A stretch of 58,292 nt of DNA from Actinomyces sp. oral taxon 448 str. F0400 (GTDB lineage: Bacteria > Actinomycetota > Actinomycetes > Actinomycetales > Actinomycetaceae): contig NZ_GL985606.1 of assembly GCF_000220835.1 (NCBI RefSeq), positions 2,543,304 to 2,601,595 of the forward strand, in the 5' to 3' direction. The notes under the pieces are model-generated. The model had not been told where the DNA came from. It saw nothing but the letters and a program-made list of their open reading frames with translations, and ran no database searches. The position numbers and the translations under genes are program-made. Shown one piece after another: positions 47,429 to 54,730 of the stretch (positions are counted from its first letter, which is position 1; each line of letters starts with the position of its first letter).

Positions 47429-49286
47429 AGCGCGTGCGCTTAAGCAGGGCTCTCTGGGCGGTGCGGTAGGCGGTCCGCCGGACGCCGGTCGGCACCAGGC
47501 GGTAGCCGGCCCGCACCGCGATGTTGCGCACGTACTGGGCGGTCGTGGTGATGCCGGCGCGGTGCATCCTGGCCTGCAGCTCCAGTTCACTGTGCAGCAG
47601 GCGTCCGCCCCCGCGTCTGGCGTACGCCCCGGCGCCCACCCGGTAGCGCACAAGGACGTCCGGCACATTGGTGGCGCGCACGCCGTCGCGAATCATACGG
47701 GCGAACAGCCAGTAGTCCTCCATGAGGTCGAGGGGCTCGTACCCGCCGGCCGCTCGAACGGCCGACGCCCGGTAGACGACCGACGGGTGGTTGAACGGGT
47801 CGCGCAGGGTCATGGCACGGCGGATCCGCTCGGGGTCGGCCGGCTGACGGCGCACGACGCCGCCGGTGTCGGTCTCCTCGGAGAATTCCCGGATGGCCGA
47901 ACCGATCAGATCGTACCCGGCCGCGAGGAGCGGCAGCTGGGTGGCGAAGCGCTCGGGCACGGAGATGTCGTCCGCGTCCTGGCGGGCGACCACCTCGTGG
48001 GCCACGTGCTCCAACCCGGCATCCAGGGCGAGGGCCAGCCCGGCGTTCTCGGCCAGCTCGAGCACCCGCACGGGCACTCCCCCGCTCAGCTCGCCCCGGC
48101 GGGCCGCGGCGAGGACATCATCCAGTTCACCGGGCACGGGCCCGTCCCGCACGATGAGGACCTCGTCGGGGGGCAGGGTCTGCTCGACGGTGACCGAGGC
48201 CAGGGAGCGGCGCAGGAAGTCGGCGCGATCACCCCGGTAGACGGGCAGCAGCACGCTGAACGGCGGCGCTGGCGTCCCCGCCGGATCCGCTGTCGCCGGC
48301 GAGGGCGGACCCGGCGACGGCGACGTCGGTCCCGCCGAGGCTCTCGCAGCCGCCTCGACGGCGGCGACGTCGTCCTGGACGGGCGTGCCCAGGAAGATCG
48401 TCATATTGTCGGCCGGACGCGCCAGACCCTCGCGCAGGCCCTCCCGGCCCGCCCGCCACAGGGTGGCGCGGTCCGCCGAGCTCGCGGCCGCGCGCAGCCA
48501 TCGGCGGGCCGTGGCCGCCTCGTAGGCGGCCCGCTCGATGGGCCCGAGCCCCTCGCAGTCGCGGAAGGTCCAGATCTTGTTGCGCACCTCGAAGCGGAAC
48601 CGCTCCCCCGGGTCGGCGTCCGAGGAGCCCAGCGCCCTGGTGAGGTGGCGGACCACCGAGTCCGGTACGTACAGGCCGATGCGGCCCCGCAGGATCCGGG
48701 AGGTGTACTCGAAGTCGTCGTTCCACAGGAAGTAGGAGGCGCGCGGCAGACCGACCTCGCGTACGGCGCGCGCGTCGATCAGGATCGACACGAAGGAGGC
48801 GGTGCGGATCTGACGGGCACCAGCCAGCGCCGCATGCCGGTGCAGCAGCGCCGGCAGTCCGGGCCGGGTGCGCGGACGGTTCATGGGATGCTCGGTGCCA
48901 TCGGCCCACACGGCCCGGGAGGCGAGCAGCGCCGGGCTGCCCGGGTAGGCCACTGCGGCCCCGACGAGCGCTTCCAGGGCGGTGGCGGTGGGGATGGTGT
49001 CGTCGTCCATGAGCCAGATCCACTCCGCCTGAGGGAAGCGGGTCAGGGCGCGGGCGATGCCGGCGGCGAATCCGCCGGCGCCACCGGTGTTGACCGGCAG
49101 GGAGACGACGTGGGCCCCCAGCGGATGACCCGCGGCGACTCGGGCGGAGGCGTCGGTGGACGCGTTGTCGACCACCACCGTGCCGGCCGGCGGGGCGGTC
49201 TGCCCGGCCAGGCCGTCCAGGCATCGGCGCAGCAGTTCCTGGCGGTTGTAGGCGACGACGACGGCGACGACGTTCGTACGGCTCAC
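47427..49286 (-). CDS. Double-domain family 2 glycosyltransferase
   Basis: A 619-residue protein with two GT-A domains. The first (about 1-270) is of the rhamnosyl/galactofuranosyl type: VVAVVVAYNRQELLRRCLDG, then WIWLMDDDTIPTATALEALV with the DDD site and FLWNDDFEYTSRILRGRIGL as acidic motif. A linker of about 35 residues rich in Pro, Ser and Ala follows. The second domain (about 330-600) has FSVLLPVYRGDRADFLRRSL, ARQDADDISVPERF as DxD site and DLMEDYWLFARMIRDG as ED motif. Both sites look complete, so the protein may add two sugars in sequence. Start is GTG 49286 behind GGAAGGA. It lies between DUF6541 copies 2 and 3. Confidence 0.92.
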   Translation of the reverse strand: MSRTNVVAVVVAYNRQELLRRCLDGLAGQTAPPAGTVVVDNASTDASARVAAGHPLGAHVVSLPVNTGGAGGFAAGIARALTRFPQAEWIWLMDDDTIPTATALEALVGAAVAYPGSPALLASRAVWADGTEHPMNRPRTRPGLPALLHRHAALAGARQIRTASFVSILIDARAVREVGLPRASYFLWNDDFEYTSRILRGRIGLYVPDSVVRHLTRALGSSDADPGERFRFEVRNKIWTFRDCEGLGPIERAAYEAATARRWLRAAASSADRATLWRAGREGLREGLARPADNMTIFLGTPVQDDVAAVEAAARASAGPTSPSPGPPSPATADPAGTPAPPFSVLLPVYRGDRADFLRRSLASVTVEQTLPPDEVLIVRDGPVPGELDDVLAAARRGELSGGVPVRVLELAENAGLALALDAGLEHVAHEVVARQDADDISVPERFATQLPLLAAGYDLIGSAIREFSEETDTGGVVRRQPADPERIRRAMTLRDPFNHPSVVYRASAVRAAGGYEPLDLMEDYWLFARMIRDGVRATNVPDVLVRYRVGAGAYARRGGGRLLHSELELQARMHRAGITTTAQYVRNIAVRAGYRLVPTGVRRTAYRTAQRALLKRTR

Positions 49287-49356
49287 TGGGATCCTTCCGT
49301 GGACTGAGCTCAAGTGTGCCCCATCCGGGGCGCGGACCGCCGGTGGCCGAGCCGCG

Positions 49357-51351
49357 TCAGCTCCCGCACGCGGTGATCCGCCACAGGGAGGCCGTGCCCG
49401 TGGAGGCCACCGGCTCCATGCCGTCAGTGGGCCAGTCGGCCACGAGCCGATCCCAACGCACGGGCGCCTGCCGCTCCTCCCACACGGTTCCAGCGCGGTC
49501 GACCCGCAGGTAGTACTCGGCTCCGACCTCGTCCAGCAGTTCGCAGGTCGTTGAGCCCGGACGCAGATCGGGTGCCCGCTCGGCGAGCAGGTCGGCGGCC
49601 GACCCGGTCGTCGGGTCCGATCGCAGCGGGTAGACGACGTCGACGCCCCCGAGCGAGAGCAGGTAGCTCGCGCCCCGGGAGGGGGCTCCCACGACCACCG
49701 CGTCCTCGGGGAGCCGATCGCCCAGGCTCGCGTAGAAATCAGCCTCCTCGGGGGTGACGAGCGTGCCGTAGGCGATCCGGTCGGCGTCGTGGACCGATCT
49801 CACCAGATCCGCTTGCAACGGCAGGCGCCCGACGGCGGCAGCGCACACGAGCGCGGTGAGAACGGCGAGCGTCCTGCGCCCGGGCCGCACACGCAGCAGA
49901 TGATCGAGCCCCGTGGCGGCCAGCACGAGGGCGGGGACGATCAGGAGCGGCTGCACGCGCGCCTTCTGCAGGTACCACGGGCCGCCGAGCTGACGCCCCC
50001 ACCACTGCGGCCCGCCGACGACCACGACGAGGCACAGGGCCAGCGCCGCCGCCGCCAGCCACGGGCGGGCCCGCGGAACGCGCGCCGCCGCCACCACGGC
50101 CAGCGCGCACACCACGACGCCGACGGGCAGCCCGTGAGAGGCGAGCGGCCCGTACTGCGGCAGGTCGAGCAGCGCCTGCCCCAAGGTTCCCGGAAGGCTC
50201 CCACCGGGACGGTCGTAGCCGAGAACCCCGGCCAGGGCCTCGCGCATGATCCACGCCCCGGCCAGGACGACGACGGCGACCGCTGTCAGAGAGGCGAGCG
50301 CAGTCCTCCGACGTCGCCCCCCCGCGCGCACCGCACGCGCGATAAGGACGGCGGCCAGCGGCACGAGGAGCACCATGAGGTTGAAGGCCTCCGCCCCGTG
50401 GGCCAGAACAGCCCCGCCCGCGGCGCCGACGAGCAGCAGGGTTCCGGCGAGCGGGCCGGGGGCCGAGGCCGTCCGTTCCCGTTCGCCGTCGTCGGCGGTG
50501 TCAGTGGCGTCAGTGGCGCCGGCGGGCAGGGCCCGAAGCAGACGCAGGGCCAGGACGAGGACGCCGGGGAGGCAGGTCACACTCAGGGCGTAGGGCCACA
50601 CGGCCAGCGTGCCCAGCAGCACTGTCGGAACGCCGACCGTGGCGGCGCTGAGAACCGTTCCCAGGGCGGCCGCGGTACGGCGGCGGGGGTCGGGGCGGGA
50701 GGGCTCACCGCCGTCGAGGGTCTCGACGAGCAGGCCGGCGACGCCGAGCGGCCAGGCCAGAGCGCCGACGACCAGCACCATCGCGTTCGAGGCGAGGGCC
50801 GCTCCGGCGGGCAGCAGCGCAACCGTCCCGTGCCACACGGTCGGGTAGTAGACCGGCGTCCCCTGATAGAGCGCCGCCACGCCCCCGAGGCTGGAGGCGT
50901 TCCCCCCCTGGCGAATGGCCTGGACGGCGTTGAGGTGGAAGACGATGTCGAAGGCCTGGGCCGGGGCGGACATCGAGCCCGTGCCGGCCAGCATCCCGGC
51001 GGCCAGGAGGAGGCAGGCCGTCGCCGCCCCGGCGAGCACGCGCAGGTCGATGCGCCTGGTGCCGGGCCGCTGCCTGACGCCGGGCCGATCCCCGCGGCGC
51101 AGACTGCGGGCGACGGCGAGCACGCAGGCGGCCGCGGCGGTCGAGGTCGCGGCAACGGCCCATCCCCAGGGGACCCAGGCCCGCCCGACGGCCGCGGCAA
51201 TGAGCTCCGCGGTGCCGATGACGGCGCAGCTCAGCGGCACCGCGGCGCTCACCGCGCCCCAGCCGCGCACGCCCCCCACTCGGGCCAGAAGCAGCCCGGG
51301 GGCGAACAGGAGGGCGGCGGCGAGGAGGAGGTCGGCGACGATGTGAATCAC
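49357..51351 (-). CDS. DUF6541 family polytopic membrane protein (copy 3)
   Basis: A third paralog, 664 residues and more diverged. It keeps the core loop AFDIVFHLNAVQAIRQGGNA and the ending WRITACGS. About 14 hydrophobic segments are followed by an outer C-terminal region with DAVVVGAPSRGASYLLSLGG. Start is GTG 51351 with GAGGTCC upstream, and it overlaps the stop of a small upstream open frame (GTGA). It is transcribed toward the double-domain glycosyltransferase 71 bases downstream and probably in one operon with it. Confidence 0.85.
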   Translation of the reverse strand: MIHIVADLLLAAALLFAPGLLLARVGGVRGWGAVSAAVPLSCAVIGTAELIAAAVGRAWVPWGWAVAATSTAAAACVLAVARSLRRGDRPGVRQRPGTRRIDLRVLAGAATACLLLAAGMLAGTGSMSAPAQAFDIVFHLNAVQAIRQGGNASSLGGVAALYQGTPVYYPTVWHGTVALLPAGAALASNAMVLVVGALAWPLGVAGLLVETLDGGEPSRPDPRRRTAAALGTVLSAATVGVPTVLLGTLAVWPYALSVTCLPGVLVLALRLLRALPAGATDATDTADDGERERTASAPGPLAGTLLLVGAAGGAVLAHGAEAFNLMVLLVPLAAVLIARAVRAGGRRRRTALASLTAVAVVVLAGAWIMREALAGVLGYDRPGGSLPGTLGQALLDLPQYGPLASHGLPVGVVVCALAVVAAARVPRARPWLAAAALALCLVVVVGGPQWWGRQLGGPWYLQKARVQPLLIVPALVLAATGLDHLLRVRPGRRTLAVLTALVCAAAVGRLPLQADLVRSVHDADRIAYGTLVTPEEADFYASLGDRLPEDAVVVGAPSRGASYLLSLGGVDVVYPLRSDPTTGSAADLLAERAPDLRPGSTTCELLDEVGAEYYLRVDRAGTVWEERQAPVRWDRLVADWPTDGMEPVASTGTASLWRITACGS

Positions 51352-51506
51352 CGGACCTCGCGGACGACATGGTGCGGCGCCCCGGCTCGTGGGACCCGGC
51401 CGGCGGCTCGGCGTCCGTCGGGGGGCGCCCCGGTGCCGGACCGGTCCGTCGGGGCCGGCGCATGAGGATCGGGGTCGGCTCGCACGGCGACGGCCTCCAT
51501 GCGCAT
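51348..51506 (-). CDS. Small hypothetical protein coupled to DUF6541 copy 3
   Basis: An open frame of 52 codons starting MRMEAVAVRADPDPHAPAPT and ending HHVVREVR. It has a very good ribosome binding site (GGAAGGAG about five bases before ATG 51506), and its stop overlaps the next start as GTGA, which suggests translational coupling. The product is rich in Pro, Arg and Ala, has no recognisable domain and no membrane segment. It could be a leader peptide that sets translation of the membrane protein rather than a functional protein. Confidence 0.4.
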   Translation of the reverse strand: MRMEAVAVRADPDPHAPAPTDRSGTGAPPDGRRAAGRVPRAGAPHHVVREVR

Positions 51507-51583
51507 GCAGGCTCCTTCCGCCACGGCCGACTCAGGAGGTCATCGTATGTCACCGGTGCGTCGGGCGGGCCGCACGCCGGGCC

Positions 51584-52240
51584 TCAGCAGTCGATGAGGT
51601 CGGTCTGGATCTTCTTGGTCTGCACGGCCCCGTTGGCGAGGTCGTAGTAGCGCACGGCCGTCTTGACGAACATCTCCTCGTCATCGAGCGGCAGCAGGTA
51701 CCACACGCCCACGCGCCAGTAACGGGACAGGCGGTCGCGCAACGGCTCATCGATGGCGCTGCGCACGGAGACTTTGTACATGTCCGCGCGCAGCTCGGAG
51801 TTGCGGAACCCGGCGACCTCCCCGAGAAGGGCGGAGGTGTCGTGGACGGTGTAGACGAAGCCGCAGTCGAAGAATCCGGTCGCGTACCCGCCCATATGCA
51901 GGCCGGGGAAGGCCCCGTGGACGTGGACGACGTCGGGCCGTCTGCCCGTAGCGCGCAGATAGGCGCGCAGGGCCGCCTGAGTGCGACGGCGGATGAGGGC
52001 GCGCGAGCCGGGCATGCCGCCCACGCGGAAGGTCGGGGCGTTGCCCTCCACGACCGTAACGCCGTCCTCCTGACGGGTGGAGAGCCTGTCACGGCGCGTG
52101 GTGAAGGGCACCGGCCGCAGGATGATGGCACCGACCTCGTGACCGGCGTGCCGCAGCATGGCGGCGAGCTCGGGAAGGGGACGGCCGGAGCCGCCGATGG
52201 AGGGTTCGGGCCAGCCGGACGAGAGGAAGAGGATGTGCAT
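51584..52240 (-). CDS. Short GT4-like glycosyltransferase with unusual C-terminus
   Basis: A 218-residue protein. The first 145 or so look like the N-terminal Rossmann domain of GT4 glycosyltransferases: MHILFLSSGWPEPSIGGSGR, ELAAMLRHAGHEVGAIILRP, and RRPDVVHVHGAFPGLHMGGY. The remaining 70 residues, including DRLSRYWRVGVWYLLPLDDE and ending KKIQTDLIDC, do not resemble the GT4 nucleotide-sugar domain, and no donor-binding Glu-x7-Glu motif is present. It is therefore half a GT4 enzyme with a foreign-looking tail, at the junction between the glycan locus and the conjugation genes. It may be a remnant, a rearranged gene or a novel protein. The start ATG 52240 has GGGAG upstream. Confidence 0.65.
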   Translation of the reverse strand: MHILFLSSGWPEPSIGGSGRPLPELAAMLRHAGHEVGAIILRPVPFTTRRDRLSTRQEDGVTVVEGNAPTFRVGGMPGSRALIRRRTQAALRAYLRATGRRPDVVHVHGAFPGLHMGGYATGFFDCGFVYTVHDTSALLGEVAGFRNSELRADMYKVSVRSAIDEPLRDRLSRYWRVGVWYLLPLDDEEMFVKTAVRYYDLANGAVQTKKIQTDLIDC

Positions 52241-52327
52241 GGGTGGCTCCCGACGTCGTCACTAGTGCAGGACGGGGCGCGTCACCCCGTTCGTGGATAT
52301 TGTCGCACTCGGAGCGGGCGCCGCACG

Positions 52328-52361
52328 GGACGTCGGCGCCCCGGCCGGCCCGCCGACGTCC
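52328..52361 (-). terminator. Strong 11-bp stem-loop downstream of the DUF4913 gene
   Basis: GGACGTCGGCG (52328-52338) pairs perfectly with CGCCGACGTCC (52351-52361) around a 12-base GC loop, 16 bases after the DUF4913 stop in the direction of transcription. No T-tract follows. It probably separates the conjugation operon from the GT4-like gene. Confidence 0.55.
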
Positions 52362-52376
52362 TATCCGGCTACCCGG

Positions 52377-52937
52377 TCATCCGGCGGACCAGTCGAAGAA
52401 CATATCCTCCGGCGGTTCCATGTACGGAAGCGGATCCCCCCGCCGATTGACGTCCTCCTCGCTCGTGGCACCGGCGAAGGGGCCGTCCGGGTCCATGAGA
52501 ACGGCCATGTGCGGGTCGGCATGATCACGGAACCACACACTCATACCGGTATCCGGGTCGAGCCGCAGGCTCTCCCACGCCCGCCATATGCTGTCCAGAC
52601 GCAGCACGGCCTCGTCATACAGCCACCACCGCCCCGCCCACACCCGGTTCCGCCCATCAATACGACGCCGGTAGGCGAAACGCAGGTAGTCGCGCAGGAA
52701 CTCATTGACATTGGCGAAATGCGGTCCGACGAGCCTGACACCGCCAGCGCCCTCCCGTGCCTCGGCCTCGTCGAGCCCGCCGCCGGCGACCTCGGTGCTG
52801 CTGAAGTCCTCCGGGCCGCCGAATCCGGCCGAACCGCTCGAGCCTCCTACGATCCCATCCGCATCGTGGACGGAGCCGCTGCTGTCATCCGCGGCCCTCT
52901 CGCCCATGCCCTTGTCATCCATGAGTCCGTTGCTCAT
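52377..52937 (-). CDS. DUF4913 domain protein
   Basis: A 186-residue protein. A Ser/Gly/Asp-rich N-terminus of about 70 residues leads into the DUF4913 core: HFANVNEFLRDYLRFAYRRR, RWWLYDEAVLRLDSIWRAWE and GMSVWFRDHADPHMAVLMDP. These proteins are encoded next to TraD-type coupling proteins in actinobacterial mobile elements. The start overlaps the TraD stop as ATGA. The function is unknown, probably part of the transfer apparatus or its regulation. Confidence 0.9.
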   Translation of the reverse strand: MSNGLMDDKGMGERAADDSSGSVHDADGIVGGSSGSAGFGGPEDFSSTEVAGGGLDEAEAREGAGGVRLVGPHFANVNEFLRDYLRFAYRRRIDGRNRVWAGRWWLYDEAVLRLDSIWRAWESLRLDPDTGMSVWFRDHADPHMAVLMDPDGPFAGATSEEDVNRRGDPLPYMEPPEDMFFDWSAG

Positions 52938-54730
52938 CTCTTCCTCTCACTCAGAGCCGCCTGCGCGACGACCAGATCGTCGTGCGCACCGCGGATCGTC
53001 TCCGCGGCGCCCGGGTCGTGCGCCTTGATGGAGGCCTCCACCTCGGTGGCGTGCGGCCCACTCATCCACGGAACGGTTCGGATCAGAGTGGGCCGCGACC
53101 CGGATCCCATGACCACGGCGCGGCCCCGGGGTAGAGCCGCCAGGTCGGCGACATCGAGGATGCGCTCGCGCTGAAGCTGCCTGGAGACGGACCGGTGACC
53201 GCGCCCGTCACGGGAGGTGGACGAGGACAGCCGGTCGTAGTCGCCGATCATGCGGGATATGTCCTCCAGGAACGCCGCCTCGGAGACGCCCCCGCCGTAG
53301 ACGCGCACATTGGAGGCGCTCCACAGCTTCTTCATGCCGGATTCCCCCCACACCTCGACGCCCTGAGACCAGGACTGGAGAATGGTCATCAGCACGATCC
53401 CCCGCGAGCCGTAGTGGCTGTAGAGGTTGGGCAGCTCGCGCCACCGGCACACATTGGCCGCCTCGTCGAGCACCCCGAGCAGAGGCGTCGGCAGGCGGCC
53501 TCCGGGGGAGCGCGCGGCGAGATCCTCGGCGGCTTCGACGACGGCGACCGTCAGGGCGGTCACCAGCGGGCCGGCAGTGCCCCGCCCCTCCTTGGACAGA
53601 CTGTAGAGGGTGCCCCCGGGCACCTGGACGAAGGCCTCCGGACGCAGCTGGGGGCGGGGGTCCGCGGCGCCCTGGGGCGTCACCCAGTCGACGATCTGAC
53701 GGTTGATCAGGCACGAGGCCATCTGCTGGGCCGTGCCGAACACGCCGCCGCGCTGCTTATCGGGGGCGGAGACGACGCCGGCCACCTGGTCGGCGATCAG
53801 GGGGAAGCCGCCGTCGCGCAGAATATCGACCGCGGTCTCGTCGGTGGGTCGGGTCAGCCAGGTGTAGACGTCCGTGATCGGCCGGCGGTCCACGGCGGCG
53901 GCCAGCAGTAACCCGGCCAGCAGGTCCTGGCCGGCGGGGTCGAAGTAGGCGTCGGTACGAGCGCCCGGATCGCGCGAGCCGGAGGCGAAGTGCTCGGCGA
54001 GCTTGGCGGCCCTGACCTCGTCGGTGACGTAGGACAGCGGGTTCCACCACCAGCTCGCCCTCTCCATGGCGATGCCCTGAGGGTCGAAGACCCATACCTG
54101 ACCGGCTCGAGCGCGCGGGTCGCGGGTGGCGTCGACGATGTCGCGCTTGTTGGAGGTGACCAGAACCGATCCGGGGGCGTCCAGGACGGCGGGAATCGCC
54201 CGGCTCGTGGTCTTCCCGGTCCGCGGCCCCCAGATGTCGGTGTGCATGTCCTCCCACGACCCGTACAGCGGCTGGTCGCCGGCGACGGTGCGCCCGATCG
54301 GCACGCCGGGCGAGTCCACGCCCATCCGCTGGGCCTTGGCGGAGGCCGCTGTGCGGCCGAGGTCGACGACCTCGCCGCCGCGGCCCAGGTAGGAGGCCCT
54401 GACGTCGACGCGCGAGCGCCGCGCCCGGCGCCATCGCACGGCCATGACGACCAGCCCGATCAATGCCGCCATGAGCGCCACGGCGAGACCCAGCCCCACC
54501 CAGCCGGGAGCGCCCGGCCAGGGCAGGCTCCCACTTATGAGACCGAACAGCACCGCGAAGGGGTTGGCCGGAACGCTCACGCCGTCGTCGGCGATCGCGT
54601 GGCCCACGTGCATGGCGACGTAGACGGGCGCGCCCACGACGATCACCAGCCCGATGACCAGCCACAGGAGGATCAGCTCCTCGCTGACGCCCCCCGGATC
54701 GCGACGACGGTTGCTGGCCGACGTGCTCAT
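52934..54730 (-). CDS. TraD/VirD4-type conjugation coupling protein
   Basis: A 598-residue T4SS coupling ATPase that would pass DNA to the secretion channel. Two N-terminal membrane segments (ILLWLVIGLVIVVGAPVYVA and VGLGLAVALMAALIGLVVMA) are followed by a TraG/TraD ATPase domain. Walker A is IWGPRTGKTTS, one residue shorter than the classical form but common in this family, and Walker B is LLGVLDEAANV. FDPQGIAMERASWWWNPLSY is another family landmark. Start ATG 54730 overlaps the upstream ATPase stop (ATGA); the open frame to 54934 was rejected. Confidence 0.93.
   Translation of the reverse strand: MSTSASNRRRDPGGVSEELILLWLVIGLVIVVGAPVYVAMHVGHAIADDGVSVPANPFAVLFGLISGSLPWPGAPGWVGLGLAVALMAALIGLVVMAVRWRRARRSRVDVRASYLGRGGEVVDLGRTAASAKAQRMGVDSPGVPIGRTVAGDQPLYGSWEDMHTDIWGPRTGKTTSRAIPAVLDAPGSVLVTSNKRDIVDATRDPRARAGQVWVFDPQGIAMERASWWWNPLSYVTDEVRAAKLAEHFASGSRDPGARTDAYFDPAGQDLLAGLLLAAAVDRRPITDVYTWLTRPTDETAVDILRDGGFPLIADQVAGVVSAPDKQRGGVFGTAQQMASCLINRQIVDWVTPQGAADPRPQLRPEAFVQVPGGTLYSLSKEGRGTAGPLVTALTVAVVEAAEDLAARSPGGRLPTPLLGVLDEAANVCRWRELPNLYSHYGSRGIVLMTILQSWSQGVEVWGESGMKKLWSASNVRVYGGGVSEAAFLEDISRMIGDYDRLSSSTSRDGRGHRSVSRQLQRERILDVADLAALPRGRAVVMGSGSRPTLIRTVPWMSGPHATEVEASIKAHDPGAAETIRGAHDDLVVAQAALSERKR

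Noticed and set aside
45164-47443. 759-codon plus-strand open frame
   Set aside because: It overlaps DUF6541 copy 2 in another frame and is extremely Arg/Pro-rich with no hydrophobic segments.
52241-52376. Possible attachment site or direct repeat at the edge of the conjugation genes
   Set aside because: Only a hairpin was found. No direct repeat pair, tRNA 3' end or integrase gene is visible in the window, so no attachment site can be claimed.
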